Positions 26,302 through 35,990 of a stretch of 64,000 nucleotides of DNA are shown piece after piece (the stretch's first letter is position 1; each line of letters begins with the position of its first letter). The notes under the pieces were generated by a model. It ran no database searches. It saw only the letters and a program-made list of their open reading frames with translations, and was not told the origin of the DNA. The stretch is from contig NZ_LR593887.1 of assembly GCF_901538355.1 (NCBI RefSeq), positions 4,564,920 through 4,628,919 on the forward strand, written 5' to 3'. A program made the position numbers and the translations under genes. Source of the stretch: Tuwongella immobilis (GTDB taxonomy: Bacteria; Planctomycetota; Planctomycetia; Gemmatales; Gemmataceae).

Positions 26302-29300
26302 TTACCGCTTGGGATACGGCGGGGTCGGCGGCACCGGCTTGTATTCCGTGCGAATCTTTTCTTTGGCCACCTTGATGGCCTCGAGCAGTTGCTCGTCGAT
26401 GCCCGCGAATTCCTTGGCCGGGTCGTTATCCACGACGATATCGGGATCCACGCCGTAGCCTTCGATAATCCACGTCTTGCCATCGACGCCAAACCGGGAG
26501 AATTCCGGTCGATTCAGCGTGCCGCCATCCAAGAACGGCAGCGTGCCACGAATGCCGACCGTGCCCCCCCAGCTGCGCTTGCCGATGAGCGTGCCCAGCT
26601 TGTAGTGCTTGAAGCGATACGGGAAGATATCGCCATCGGAGGCGGAGAATTCGTTCATCAGGCAGACCAACGGGCCATTGAACGTGCCGTTGGGTTCCAC
26701 GCCGGGCACACCATTGCGAACAATGCTGTACATGGCGATTTCCCGCCGCAGTCGTTCGATAAGAATCGGCGAGACGTTCCCGCCTCCGTTGCCACGCACG
26801 TCGATAATCAACGCCTTTTTGCCCAATTGCGGGAAGTAGGCTTTGAAGAATTCATTCAACCCGCCGGTGAGCATGTCGGGCACATGCAGGTAGCCCACCT
26901 CGCCGTTGGTCGCGTCTTGCACCTTCTTCAGATTGGTTTGTACCCAATCGTGGTAGTACAAGTTCGCTTCGCTGCCCACCGGAGTGACGACCACTTGCCG
27001 CGAACCTTTGGCTTCGGGCGTCTTGTTGATGGTCAGAATCACCGGCTTATCGGCGGTATTCACCAGCAGTTGCTGAATGTTGGCGACCTCGTTGGTCGGC
27101 TTGCCATTCACGCGGATGATGAATTCCCCTTCGCTGATGTTCAGTCCCAACTCGTTGAGCGGAGCCCGCACCGAGCGATCCCAGTTCGAGCCTTTCAGAA
27201 TCTTGGTAATCTTGGCATATCCCGTTTCGGCATCGCGGGTGAATTGGGCACCCAGCAAGCCCATCGGGACTTTCTTGACTTCGGGCAACTCGCCGCCACC
27301 GACATATGCGTGACCGACGTTCAATTCCGAAATCATTTCACCGATGACATACGACAGATCCGCGCGATGGCGGACATGGGCGACGAGCGGTTCGTACTTC
27401 TTGCGAATGGCGGCCCAATCGTTGCCGTGCATGCCCGGATCGTAGAAGAAATCGCGCATTTGTCGCCACGATTCGACGAAGATTTGCTTCCATTCCGCGG
27501 GGTAATCGATGGTCACTTCCACGGCGGATTCATCGAGCGGCTTGCCCAGATTGAGCGGGCCTTTGGGCAGATCGATGATGTAATGCTTGCCGCCTTGCGC
27601 GACGATCATTTTCTTGCCATCGGCGGAAATCTCGAAGCCGTTGACATTGCCCAGCGTGGTTTCTTTCTTCGCGCCGACATCGAACAGCGTCAATCCGCCG
27701 GGGACTTTCTGATACCAAACACTGCTGCCGACGGATTGCAGCCCGCCGTAATTCCCCGCCGAAATCGGCAGGCTAAGCGTGCGTTCGATGATGCCATCGA
27801 GATCAATATCGATCGGGGCCGGGGCATCGCCTTCCTTCTTCGCTGCGGGTGCGGGCGGCGTGGCGGCGACATCGTCCAACTTGGTCGCAAACGGATTCGG
27901 CGTCTCGTTCGAGAGCGTCACCAAATAAATCTTCGACATATCCCGATACGCATAATTCCATTCCACAGCACTGGGGAACGGGTTGAAATCGCGATTCGAG
28001 ACGAAGAACAGATACTTGCCGTCCCCGCTGAATGCCGGGCTGCTGACGGTGTAGAACGGATCGGTCACGGGCGTCGATTTGCCGGTTTCCAGCGAGTGCA
28101 AATAGACTCGGGAGAACGCCGCCACTTCCGGATTGACATAGGCAATCCAGCGGCTATCCGGCGACCAGACATACTGACGAATTTCAAATCCCTTGGATTC
28201 GGCAATCGTCGAGACTTTCTTCGTGGCCAGATCGACCACATGCAGCTTTTGCTCGCGGTCGGTCCAGGCAATCTTCTTGCTATCCGGCGACCAGAGCAGA
28301 TCGTACTTGTAGTTTTTGCTGCCGGCGGTCACGGCCATTGGCGGGCCGCTGCCATCGGCGGGAATCGTGTAGATTTCGTCTTCCCCGCTGGCATCGCTAA
28401 TGTAGGCAATCGATTTGCCATCCGGCGACCATTTCGGATTGCGATCATGCACGCCCGGGGTGGCAGTCAGATTCTTGGTCAGGCCATTTTCTTGCGGCAC
28501 CGTGAACAGATCGCCGCGCGCTCCCAGCAGCGCCTTCTTTCCATCCGGCGAAATTTCAAACGCACCAACATTCCCCGAGACATTCCGGGTGGCGGAGCGA
28601 ATTTCCGAGAAATCTTCGACGATCGAAATCGTCAGTTTTTCGGTCTTCTTGGTTTGCAGATCAAATCGGTAGATGTAGCCGCCGTTTTCGAAGACAATCG
28701 AGGTATCGCCCAGCGACGGGAATTTGATGTCGAATTCCTTGAATCGCGTAAATTCCGAGATTTCCTTGGTGGCGATGTTCACCCCATACAGATTCATCCG
28801 CTGATCATCGCCGCGATCGGAGATGAAATAGACCGTGTCTCCCGCCCACATGGGGATAATGTCTTGCGCGGCATTCTCGACCAATCGGGTGGTCTGCTTG
28901 GTGGCAAAATCATACGTCCAGACATCGTCGGCCATGCCACCGCGGTAGCGTTTCCAGGTGCGGAATTCGCGGAACACGCGGTTGTACACCAATTGTTTGC
29001 CATCGGGGGAATAGCTGGCGAATCCGCCGCGGGGCAACGGCAGCGGTTCGGCCGGGCCACCATCCACGCTGACCGTGTACAGTTGGCCCAGGAAGTCGTT
29101 GAACGTGGTCATTCGGGAGCGAAACAGCACGCGCTTCCCGTCCGGGGACCAGCCCATGACGATGTTATTCGGCCCCATGCGATCGCTAACTTCGTCTCGA
29201 GAGAGCGTCGCGGTGTAGGTCAACCGCTTGGGCACGCCCCCCTCGGCGGGGATGGTATAGACCTCGGTATTGCCATCATATTGGCCGGTAAAGGCGATGG

Positions 29301-29541
29301 TCTTGCCATCGGGCGAGAATCGCGGGAACATCTCGTAGCCAGCGTGCGAGGTTAATCGCCGCGCCACGCCCCCCTTGAGGGCGACGGTGTACAGGTTCCC
29401 GGCATAGCTGAAGACGACCGAATCGCCGTGCTGCGTGGGAAAGCGCAGCAAGCGCGTTTCCTCGGCGGCCAATACGCGGGAACTGCCCGACAGGGTCAAG
29501 ACCCCCATCAGCAGGGCAATGCCCCAAGATCGAACGGACAT
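26302..29541 (-). CDS. Tricorn-like exported protease (beta-propeller, PDZ, S41 domain)
   Basis: The 1,079-residue protein starts with a signal peptide ending V-L-A-A, so unlike the archaeal tricorn it is exported. Many PD40/WD40-like repeats (SPDGK motifs) fill residues about 30-660, forming two propellers that in tricorn guide peptides. A PDZ-like domain spans about 763-840. The C-terminal S41/tail-specific peptidase core carries NEFSASDGD, with the probable catalytic Ser near residue 968, followed by WGGTVGIRG. It should degrade peptides in the periplasm. AAGG lies 9 nt before the ATG at 29541. A promoter with a perfect -10 box lies about 65-95 nt upstream. No gene adjacent suggests a specific target. 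Confidence 0.9.
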   Translation of the reverse strand: MSVRSWGIALLMGVLTLSGSSRVLAAEETRLLRFPTQHGDSVVFSYAGNLYTVALKGGVARRLTSHAGYEMFPRFSPDGKTIAFTGQYDGNTEVYTIPAEGGVPKRLTYTATLSRDEVSDRMGPNNIVMGWSPDGKRVLFRSRMTTFNDFLGQLYTVSVDGGPAEPLPLPRGGFASYSPDGKQLVYNRVFREFRTWKRYRGGMADDVWTYDFATKQTTRLVENAAQDIIPMWAGDTVYFISDRGDDQRMNLYGVNIATKEISEFTRFKEFDIKFPSLGDTSIVFENGGYIYRFDLQTKKTEKLTISIVEDFSEIRSATRNVSGNVGAFEISPDGKKALLGARGDLFTVPQENGLTKNLTATPGVHDRNPKWSPDGKSIAYISDASGEDEIYTIPADGSGPPMAVTAGSKNYKYDLLWSPDSKKIAWTDREQKLHVVDLATKKVSTIAESKGFEIRQYVWSPDSRWIAYVNPEVAAFSRVYLHSLETGKSTPVTDPFYTVSSPAFSGDGKYLFFVSNRDFNPFPSAVEWNYAYRDMSKIYLVTLSNETPNPFATKLDDVAATPPAPAAKKEGDAPAPIDIDLDGIIERTLSLPISAGNYGGLQSVGSSVWYQKVPGGLTLFDVGAKKETTLGNVNGFEISADGKKMIVAQGGKHYIIDLPKGPLNLGKPLDESAVEVTIDYPAEWKQIFVESWRQMRDFFYDPGMHGNDWAAIRKKYEPLVAHVRHRADLSYVIGEMISELNVGHAYVGGGELPEVKKVPMGLLGAQFTRDAETGYAKITKILKGSNWDRSVRAPLNELGLNISEGEFIIRVNGKPTNEVANIQQLLVNTADKPVILTINKTPEAKGSRQVVVTPVGSEANLYYHDWVQTNLKKVQDATNGEVGYLHVPDMLTGGLNEFFKAYFPQLGKKALIIDVRGNGGGNVSPILIERLRREIAMYSIVRNGVPGVEPNGTFNGPLVCLMNEFSASDGDIFPYRFKHYKLGTLIGKRSWGGTVGIRGTLPFLDGGTLNRPEFSRFGVDGKTWIIEGYGVDPDIVVDNDPAKEFAGIDEQLLEAIKVAKEKIRTEYKPVPPTPPYPKR

Positions 29542-29605
29542 GCAACCCATCCTTCACATGTGGTGAATGCGTCCTACCGTCGGGTAGAACAGGGAATCTG
29601 GGGGC

Positions 29606-29635
29606 ATTATAGGTGCGCACCAAGGGGATTCCCAA
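29606..29635 (-). promoter_or_regulatory. Candidate promoter for the tricorn-like protease
   Basis: On the minus strand TTGGGA (29635-29630) and TATAAT (29611-29606) are separated by 18 nt. The -10 is a consensus match and the -35 is weaker. Confidence 0.5.
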
Positions 29636-29654
29636 TGAATCCCCGGGGGGCTTC

Positions 29655-29683
29655 TTGCGATCCGGAAATCGGCAGGCTAGAAT
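29655..29683 (+). promoter_or_regulatory. Candidate promoter for the TIM-barrel protein gene
   Basis: TTGCGA (29655-29660) and TAGAAT (29678-29683) are separated by 17 nt, about 60 nt before the ATG at 29746. Confidence 0.45.
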
Positions 29684-29745
29684 CGGCTGCGTTGAGACGA
29701 TTCCGCTCTCCACGCCAATCATCGATCCATTCGAGGATTTTTCGC

Positions 29746-30663
29746 ATGACTCCGATGCAAACTCGCCGCGATTTTCTCGCCACCGCCAGCGGCTTGACGG
29801 CGGGCCTGCTGTTGCCGTTCTCCCTGCGAGCCGATTCCAAGGCACCGCTGTATCAGATTTCGCTCGCCCAGTGGTCGCTGCACAAGGCGTTTTTCGCCAA
29901 GAAGCTCGACCCCATCAACTTCGCGGTCATCGCCAAGAAAGAATTCGGCATCGAAGCCGTGGAATACGTCAATCAGTTCTACAAAGACAAAGTTAGCGAT
30001 AATAGCTACCTGTCCGAATTGAAGAAGAAGGCCGACGGCGAAGGCGTCAAAGGCTTGCTCATCATGTGCGATGGCGAAGGTGCGTTGGGCGATGCCAACG
30101 AAAAGGCCCGCGCCAAGGCCGTCAGCAATCACCAAAAATGGCTCGAATGGGCCAAGTTCCTCGGCTGCCATTCCATCCGCGTGAATGCGCAATCGAGCGG
30201 CACCTACGAAGAACAACTGGATCGCGCTGCAGACGGGCTGGGCAAGTTGACCGAAAACGCCGCCAAGCTCGGCCTGAATGTCATCGTCGAAAATCACGGC
30301 GGATTGTCGTCCAACGGCGCCTGGTTGGCCGCCGTCATGAAGAAGGTCAATCTGCCCGGTTGCGGCACCCTGCCCGACTTCGGCAACTTCAACCTGGGGA
30401 ACGGCAAGCAATACGATCGCTACAAAGGCATCGAAGAACTCATGCCGTTCGCCAAGGGTGTCTCGGCCAAGTCGCACGATTTCGATGACAAGGGCAACGA
30501 AATCCACACCGACTATCGCCGCATGATGAAGATTGTGCTGGCCGCCGGCTATCACGGATTCGTCGGCATCGAATACGAAGGCAGCAAACTCGGCGAACCG
30601 GAAGGCATCCTCGCCACCAAGAAGCTGCTCGAAGCCGTCCGCACGGAAATGACCAAGGGCTGA
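29746..30663 (+). CDS. Exported sugar-phosphate isomerase/epimerase-like TIM-barrel protein
   Basis: The 305-residue protein begins with [12 protein letters not shown], a Tat-like leader, then ALA-rich hydrophobic residues. The mature part shows the xylose isomerase-like TIM-barrel pattern: [30 protein letters not shown] (metal-binding Glu), and a final VGIEYEGS. Such proteins bind a divalent metal and isomerise or epimerise sugars; the substrate is unknown. Sugar epimerase-like proteins with twin-arginine signals are common in planctomycetes. GAGGA lies 8 nt before the ATG at 29746, and a TTGCGA-N17-TAGAAT promoter is about 60 nt upstream. The gene diverges from the tricorn-like protease. 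Confidence 0.85.
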   Translation: MTPMQTRRDFLATASGLTAGLLLPFSLRADSKAPLYQISLAQWSLHKAFFAKKLDPINFAVIAKKEFGIEAVEYVNQFYKDKVSDNSYLSELKKKADGEGVKGLLIMCDGEGALGDANEKARAKAVSNHQKWLEWAKFLGCHSIRVNAQSSGTYEEQLDRAADGLGKLTENAAKLGLNVIVENHGGLSSNGAWLAAVMKKVNLPGCGTLPDFGNFNLGNGKQYDRYKGIEELMPFAKGVSAKSHDFDDKGNEIHTDYRRMMKIVLAAGYHGFVGIEYEGSKLGEPEGILATKKLLEAVRTEMTKG

Positions 30664-30803
30664 TCCCCCACAGATCGCAAACGCAACACGCCGATGTTGC
30701 ATCGCTTTCGGAGACTGCTCCGGCGGCGATGGCAACATCGGCGATTCATTTCATCCGGCGAAATTCGGCGACGGATCGTGGATCATCAGCGAAATGTGGG
30801 GCG

Positions 30804-31448
30804 TTAGCCGACGGGTTCCTTGCGTACACGCTTGAATGTCGCGGTAATGCCCGCGCCTTTGATGGCGTCGAGAATCTTGACCTCCACGCCCCAAGGCACC
30901 CCCTGCGTATCCAGGAATACCTCGGTCTTGCGTTCCCGCTCCACAATCTGGCGAATCTTCTTCTCCAAGTCCGACTCGCGCACCACCTCTTCATCCACGC
31001 GAATCACGGATTGATTGCCTTCCTTGCGGGCGACAATGCGGATGAGCTGCTGGACTTCTTCCTTCTGAATCGAGCGCGGTTTGGCCCCTTTGCCGCCTTC
31101 TTTCTCGACGTTGGCGGTCGGCAATTCAATCGCCTTGCGCTCAAAATCGACGGCCGTTTTCAGCATGAAAAAGATCAGCAACACCAGCGCCACGTCAATC
31201 AGCGGGTTCATGTCTAGCCGTGTGTCGTCTTCCATCGGAATCGGCGTCGGCGGCAGCATCTCTTCGATGGCTTTGGCAAAGTGCGGATGCGTTTCCAGCG
31301 GTTGCCAATCGCGGTCGTGCGGGCCACGGACTTCATCCGTCGGTTCCCAGACATCCTCACGAATGGCGTCGAGAATTTCTTCATCGGTCAGCGTTTCCCC
31401 CGCGAGCGCGGAACCAGCGGGGCGGACCATCCAGCGTGTCGCGCTCAT
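30804..31448 (-). CDS. ExbD/TolR-like protein with GYF_2-like N-terminal domain
   Basis: The 214-residue protein has one transmembrane helix at about residues 80-100, in the context DMNPLIDVALVLLIFFMLKT. This is the ExbD/TolR signature, whose Asp is needed for proton flow. The C-terminal periplasmic part ends GAGITATFKRV. Unusually, the N-terminal 70 cytoplasmic residues (WMVRPAG...W-Q-P-L-E region) resemble the GYF_2 domain, a planctomycete-rich protein-interaction module. The start overlaps the second ExbD gene by 4 nt, indicating translational coupling. It should energise an outer-membrane or periplasmic process with the ExbB upstream. Confidence 0.85.
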   Translation of the reverse strand: MSATRWMVRPAGSALAGETLTDEEILDAIREDVWEPTDEVRGPHDRDWQPLETHPHFAKAIEEMLPPTPIPMEDDTRLDMNPLIDVALVLLIFFMLKTAVDFERKAIELPTANVEKEGGKGAKPRSIQKEEVQQLIRIVARKEGNQSVIRVDEEVVRESDLEKKIRQIVERERKTEVFLDTQGVPWGVEVKILDAIKGAGITATFKRVRKEPVG

Positions 31449-32206
31449 GGGGATTTCTGGTTCACCTCGGCAAGCAGGGTCTCAATGGGAACGCCTTGGA
31501 CTTTGCGGGCCTCCAACTCATACGCCAACTGTTCGACCAACTCGCACGGCAGATCGCGGTGCATGGCAATATGCACTTGCACGGGCTTGGTTTCTCGGCG
31601 GAGCAGCTCATCGAATTTCGCAAACAATTTCGCCTGCGAATCGAGCCGTTCATCTCCCGCCTTCGGCTCTTTGCCATCCCGGCTGATCGCATACAACGGC
31701 GTATCGCCCGGCCCTTTTTCGACGCCAATCCAGTACGAACCTTTGGCATTCGCCGTGATCGAAATATTCTGCGTATCGGGCACATTCACCCGCGCCACCG
31801 GGGCCACTTTCGCCGTCATCATGAAGAAGACCAGCAGCACCAGCGAAATATCGATCAGCGGAATCATATCGACTTCATCGTCATCATCATCATGATGTCG
31901 AGGCCACGCTTCATCGGGCGGCTGCAATGGCGGTTCGGGGGGGGCTGGCGGGGCGTTGCCGGATTTCCGGGCGGATTCTGCGGCTTCAGACACCGCCAAC
32001 GCGCCGGCCAAATCCGGCACATACAGCGAAAATTGCTGCGATTGGCCGAACGCTTGCCAATTTTTCTGCCCGGCTTCGCTCACCCGATCTTCGACCGTGA
32101 GCTTCCCCTGCAGCAGCCACTCGGTAATCACCCCGAATGGCACCTGGCGAAAGACTTTGTTGGCCTGCACAAACCAGACATCGTAGGTTGGCTGCTTGCT
32201 CGCCAT
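31445..32206 (-). CDS. Second ExbD/TolR-like protein with GYF_2 N-terminal domain
   Basis: This 253-residue paralogue starts with a clear GYF_2-like domain (DVWFVQANK...RQVPFGVITEWLLQGKLT, then W-Q-A-F), then a Pro-rich and His/Asp-rich linker, then the ExbD helix VDMIPLIDISLVLLVFFMM at about residues 112-131 with the Asp in place. The periplasmic C-terminus shows QVHIAMHRDLPCEL-type motifs of TolR/ExbD. AAGGAGGG lies 7 nt before the ATG. It sits between the ExbB gene and the other ExbD in a tight operon, with 26 nt to ExbB and a 4-nt overlap on the other side. Confidence 0.87.
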   Translation of the reverse strand: MASKQPTYDVWFVQANKVFRQVPFGVITEWLLQGKLTVEDRVSEAGQKNWQAFGQSQQFSLYVPDLAGALAVSEAAESARKSGNAPPAPPEPPLQPPDEAWPRHHDDDDDEVDMIPLIDISLVLLVFFMMTAKVAPVARVNVPDTQNISITANAKGSYWIGVEKGPGDTPLYAISRDGKEPKAGDERLDSQAKLFAKFDELLRRETKPVQVHIAMHRDLPCELVEQLAYELEARKVQGVPIETLLAEVNQKSP

Positions 32207-32232
32207 GGCGAATCCCTCCTTCGCACGGCGAG

Positions 32233-32910
32233 TTAGCGACGGGCCAATTCCGGCTCACCCGAGGAACGGCTGCTCCCCTTGGTGGCGTTAAAGTTCTGCA
32301 TCACCACCAGAAACTTCTGGGCCGACAATTTCATGCGGGCCTCAAATCGGGCGATGAAATCCTTGAACAACACATGGAAGAACACCAGCGGAATCGCGGT
32401 GATGAGTCCCAGCGCGGTGGCGAACAACGCCAGACCGATGGCCCCGGCTTGCGAGCCGACCGCAGAGGGATCGCCACTGCTGTTGCTGATGGCGGAGAAC
32501 GTGTTAATCATCGAAATGACGGTCCCCAGCAGGCCGACCATCGTGGAAATTTTGGCGATTGCCAGAATCGGGGCGAGCAGGAAATTCATCTTCGGCATGA
32601 TTTCCAACTCCATGGTGGTGGCCATGTTGCGCTTCATCGCCGCCAGCCCTTGTGGGGCCGCTTCCAGCCCGGCGACGAACAGCTTGTTGGGAATCACCCC
32701 CGGTTCCACTTTGCACATCTTCAGCACCGCGTCCACCCCGCCCCGTTGGAGGCGTTCTTGGAACGCGGGCATAAAGTCATCCATATCCGTTTTCAGATTG
32801 ATATTGAGCAGCCAGCGCCAGGCGACCAGCACCAACGCGGTCAGCGACATGAGAAACATGGGGACCGCGAAATACCACTCATCGGTCACGAAGTGCTTAA
32901 AGGCTTCCAT
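32233..32910 (-). CDS. MotA/TolQ/ExbB proton channel family protein
   Basis: This 225-residue protein contains an N-terminal membrane helix (about 12-32) and two further helices around residues 110-195. The conserved TolQ/ExbB segment is ISTMVGLLGTVISMINTF, followed by GLALFATALGLITAIP, which form the proton channel with ExbD. GAGGG lies 5 nt before the ATG at 32910; the longer frame upstream overlaps hisA and is not supported. With two ExbD genes it forms a complete three-gene Exb/Tol-type energiser, but no TonB or TolB/Pal gene is near, so its outer-membrane partner is unknown. Confidence 0.9.
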   Translation of the reverse strand: MEAFKHFVTDEWYFAVPMFLMSLTALVLVAWRWLLNINLKTDMDDFMPAFQERLQRGGVDAVLKMCKVEPGVIPNKLFVAGLEAAPQGLAAMKRNMATTMELEIMPKMNFLLAPILAIAKISTMVGLLGTVISMINTFSAISNSSGDPSAVGSQAGAIGLALFATALGLITAIPLVFFHVLFKDFIARFEARMKLSAQKFLVVMQNFNATKGSSRSSGEPELARR

Positions 32911-32986
32911 CGACGCCCTCGCTGGCGAATCGCACGGGGAATTCCATCCGAATTTGGCAATAGCTTGGCACAATCGCAGTGCCGAA

Positions 32987-33733
32987 TCAAGTCGTGACTC
33001 CCAATGCCGCCCAGACTTGCGGCAACGTGATGGCATCTTCATACAGCGCGCGGCCAATAATCACCCCGGCTAACCCGCGATCCCGCAGGCGCACGATTTG
33101 ATCCGCTGCCGTGATTCCACCCGACGCGATGACGGGCAGCTTGACCGCCGCCGCCATTTCCGCTTGGGCTTCTTCGTTTGGGCCGCTCATCATGCCATCG
33201 CGGGCGATGTCGGTGTAGACGATACCTGCCAGGGGCCAGCCATCGCACATCCGGGCGAGTTCGAGCGCGGAGCGGGTCGAGGTGTGCAACCACCCTTCGG
33301 TCGCCACCATGCCATCGCGGGCATCCAATCCCAGCACAATCTTTCCGGGAAACCGCGTCGCCATGCTTTCCAACCATGCCGGATCTTGCAACGCGCGAGT
33401 GCCCAAGACAATGCGGGCGACGCCGAGATCGAAGGTGAGCGCGAGATGATCTGCAGTGCGAATGCCCCCACCGACTTGGCAGGGGACACCCGTTGCTTTC
33501 ACGATCGCCTGAATGACTTGCGAATTGACCGGATGCCCCGCCTTGGCACCGTCCAGATCGACCAGATGCAGCACGTTGGCACCATCGGCCACCCAGCGCT
33601 GCCCCATCGCGGCGGGGTCATCGGAAAAAATCGTCTCTTGGGCATAATCGCCCTGCCGAAGCCGCACACACCGGCCACCGCGGAGATCAATCGCCGGATA
33701 AATCAACATTTCGTTCTTCGGCACCGACTGCAT
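32987..33733 (-). CDS. hisA: HisA, phosphoribosylformimino-AICAR-phosphate isomerase
   Basis: HisA opens the ribose ring of ProFAR in histidine biosynthesis. The 248 residues fit the half-barrel repeat: YPAIDLRGGRCVRL with the first catalytic Asp, GGGIRT phosphate-binding loop, YTDIARDG with the second catalytic Asp, and ASGGI...GVIIGRALY near the C-terminus. GGAA is 5 nt before the ATG at 33733. No other his genes are present. It follows the orphan 472-residue membrane protein by 15 nt, so it is probably co-transcribed with it and placed before the ExbB gene rather than in a his operon. Confidence 0.95.
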   Translation of the reverse strand: MQSVPKNEMLIYPAIDLRGGRCVRLRQGDYAQETIFSDDPAAMGQRWVADGANVLHLVDLDGAKAGHPVNSQVIQAIVKATGVPCQVGGGIRTADHLALTFDLGVARIVLGTRALQDPAWLESMATRFPGKIVLGLDARDGMVATEGWLHTSTRSALELARMCDGWPLAGIVYTDIARDGMMSGPNEEAQAEMAAAVKLPVIASGGITAADQIVRLRDRGLAGVIIGRALYEDAITLPQVWAALGVTT

Positions 33734-33748
33734 ACCATTTCCATCCGA

Positions 33749-35167
33749 TCAAGGCATTCCCGGATTTCCACCCGGCCCGGTGGCCTGCACCCGATCCAAA
33801 TCGCTTTGCAGACCGACAATTTGCCAATCCAACCGTGACGATCGTCCCAAGAACGAGACTTTCGAAACATCCACATACGTATTCGGGTTCGATTTTGCTT
33901 CCGCCGCGAGTTCCTGCAACTTCTTGAGAATCTCTGGCGATCGCGATTCCATCACCACTCGCCCGCGAGCATACGTCTTGGATTCGTTGTACGATAGTTC
34001 CACATCCACCAATGCTTGAAGGCGATCCGGCAACAGTCGCACTTCCGGGAACGTCGGATTCGGGCTATTCGACGCGGTACCGCCCGGCACGATCCGGCCC
34101 AACGACCAGATTTGCGTGAAGAATTCGCGGCGTTGTTCTGCCGAAGATTCGCTGCCAGTATCGGTCTTCAGGAAGTCAGATTTGCCGAATTCTTCCAACG
34201 GAACGGGTGCGCGACGCGGTGCGGCACTCCCCAGCGAACCGGCCATGAGCATCGAGGCGGTCACGCGATCGACATAGTTTTGTTGTTGATCCGGGGTCAA
34301 TGTCAGCAGCAGGGCTTGTTCGATTTGCCGGGTGCCCATGAGGGTGAAGAACAGCCGCATGAATTCGGCGGAGTTGCCTCGGACTTCCCGAATCGCGTTG
34401 CCATATGCCGTGAATCGGGCCGCGCCCAGCATCGCCTGATCGCCCAGGAAATTGATGTGCCACTGCCGCCCGACCAGTTCGCGGCCTTCGCTGCCCATCA
34501 TCGGCATGGTCACGTCGATCTGCCCTTCACCGCTGCTAATGCGGTACAGTTGCACCACATCGAAGCCGGTGGGCTGTTGCTCCCACGCCTTCACGCCCAA
34601 GCCATCAATGGAGACGCCGTTGGGATTGCGTTGGAAGTAGCGGACCAATTCACTACTGCGGAATCCGGTGAGTTTTTCGCCGAAGGCGGCTTCGAGAGCC
34701 AAACCATCGCGCGGGCTGACCCCCGTACGACGGGCGGGATCCAACGTCATCACGAATGCCGAATTGATGTCACCTTCGTTGAGGTACGAGAAGAATTTGC
34801 GGGCAAAGGTGTCCGATTGTTGGCGGATGGCCAATTCAAACGCGACGATATATGCCAAATAGCCCAACCCGCCCAAAACGCTGATCCACCAGGCAATCCC
34901 GGCCAATCGCATGCCGTCGAGTGTGCCTTCGGATCGAGAGATTCGCAGTCGCGCGAGCACGGCCAACACCAAGCTGGCAATCGGCATCAGCAGCAAACCG
35001 GGCACCACTGCGGGCTTGCGCGAGGTGATCGCGGCCAGCCCCATCAGCAGGACAATGCCGAGGAACAACCCCGCGAAGCTAACGGCGACAATCGCCAGGG
35101 GAGCCAAAGGCTTGTAACTGACCGGATCGGCCGGTCGATCTGCAGGAGAAGGGATGGGTTCGACCAT
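33749..35167 (-). CDS. Orphan membrane protein with large soluble C-terminal region
   Basis: The 472-residue protein begins with a Pro-rich cytoplasmic segment, then three hydrophobic helices at about 23-45, 55-72 and 88-112, resembling DUF4190-like membrane modules. The remaining 360 residues are soluble, with a predicted alpha/beta character and no recognised motif. The start at 35167 is chosen because M-V-E-P opens the Pro-rich segment; the 19 residues before it lack a usable ribosome site. It lies 15 nt upstream of hisA. Function unknown. Confidence 0.65.
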   Translation of the reverse strand: MVEPIPSPADRPADPVSYKPLAPLAIVAVSFAGLFLGIVLLMGLAAITSRKPAVVPGLLLMPIASLVLAVLARLRISRSEGTLDGMRLAGIAWWISVLGGLGYLAYIVAFELAIRQQSDTFARKFFSYLNEGDINSAFVMTLDPARRTGVSPRDGLALEAAFGEKLTGFRSSELVRYFQRNPNGVSIDGLGVKAWEQQPTGFDVVQLYRISSGEGQIDVTMPMMGSEGRELVGRQWHINFLGDQAMLGAARFTAYGNAIREVRGNSAEFMRLFFTLMGTRQIEQALLLTLTPDQQQNYVDRVTASMLMAGSLGSAAPRRAPVPLEEFGKSDFLKTDTGSESSAEQRREFFTQIWSLGRIVPGGTASNSPNPTFPEVRLLPDRLQALVDVELSYNESKTYARGRVVMESRSPEILKKLQELAAEAKSNPNTYVDVSKVSFLGRSSRLDWQIVGLQSDLDRVQATGPGGNPGMP

Positions 35168-35377
35168 ATCAGCAAGCCGCCGCGTGAGGGTGATTATGCA
35201 AAACAAGCCGCCGACCGGAACCATCTTCGGTCGGCAGCCGGTGCTGATTCTACGATCCCCGATTCCAAACGGTTCGCCCCAACACCCAAGCTCACCGGCG
35301 AGACCGAGTGAGCGATGAATTCCAGAAACCTGACATGCCCCCCCGATCCGGCGCAGCGATTGGGGCGGAACGGAACC

Positions 35378-35587
35378 TCACTCTGTCGGGGGCTTTCGGA
35401 ATGCCCGCTGAAAGCAAACCAACCACACGATCAGGCCGAGGCACACCGGAAGGATGCTCGCTGCAATCTTTGCTCCGCCGTATGCGGTGCCAGAGTTGCA
35501 TTCCACGAGCGTTCGGAGGAGTTGAGCGATTCCGATGGCCGCGTACAAACCACCAAGCGACCCAATGATTATCAGGACAACCTTCAT
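35378..35587 (-). CDS. Small two-helix membrane protein
   Basis: The 69-residue protein has two hydrophobic helices (about 3-23 and 39-59) linked by a short loop with CNSGTAYGG, and a basic C-terminus (QRAFRKPP). A perfect GGAGGT Shine-Dalgarno lies 9 nt before the ATG at 35587, strong support for a real gene. It has no recognised family; it may be a small subunit or regulator of a membrane complex. It is downstream of rpoZ and upstream of the 472-residue membrane protein in the same direction. Confidence 0.6.
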   Translation of the reverse strand: MKVVLIIIGSLGGLYAAIGIAQLLRTLVECNSGTAYGGAKIAASILPVCLGLIVWLVCFQRAFRKPPTE

Positions 35588-35702
35588 CGTGATACCACCT
35601 CCGTCGCCGCACGCGTGATTCGACTGCGCGGTGCCCAATCGATTCCGGCTGGGGCGAGCCGGCGATCAATCGTGGGATTGCACGAAAATGCAAACCATGC
35701 GG

Positions 35703-35990
35703 TCAATCTTCTTCCGCAGCGGGGCCGACGGGTTGCGCAATCATCGGGCCGAACGATTCTTGCGGGTCGAGGTTCAGGTTGCGGGTCATGACCGTCCCGG
35801 TAACATCCAAGTAAATTTTGTCTTGAATGATTTCCTGAACGACGATTGCCAGCCGATCTCCGCCCGGCACATGCACCATCGGCTTCGCGCCTTTGCTGAG
35901 GCTCAGCAGGCGTTTTTGAATGAGCGTGGAGAGTTTGAAGCGACCGCCCACCTTGTTGACAATCTGTTCTTCTTTCAAATCGTCGAGCAT
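35703..35990 (-). CDS. rpoZ: DNA-directed RNA polymerase omega subunit
   Basis: The 95-residue protein shows the omega core [20 protein letters not shown], matching the conserved N-x-F-x-L-x-x-x-x-x-x-R-x-x-x-L pattern of omega, though it is more divergent after residue 35 than in proteobacteria. Omega helps assemble RNA polymerase by binding beta-prime. The assignment rests on this motif and on its location: it overlaps the 3' end of gmk by 16 nt, the classic gmk-rpoZ order. GGAGAGG lies 6 nt upstream of the ATG. Confidence 0.8.
   Translation of the reverse strand: MLDDLKEEQIVNKVGGRFKLSTLIQKRLLSLSKGAKPMVHVPGGDRLAIVVQEIIQDKIYLDVTGTVMTRNLNLDPQESFGPMIAQPVGPAAEED

Noticed and set aside
26257-29355. 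Plus-strand open frame of 1,032 codons opposite the tricorn-like protease
   Set aside because: The minus-strand protein has a signal peptide, propeller repeats, PDZ and S41 motifs; the opposite frame has none.
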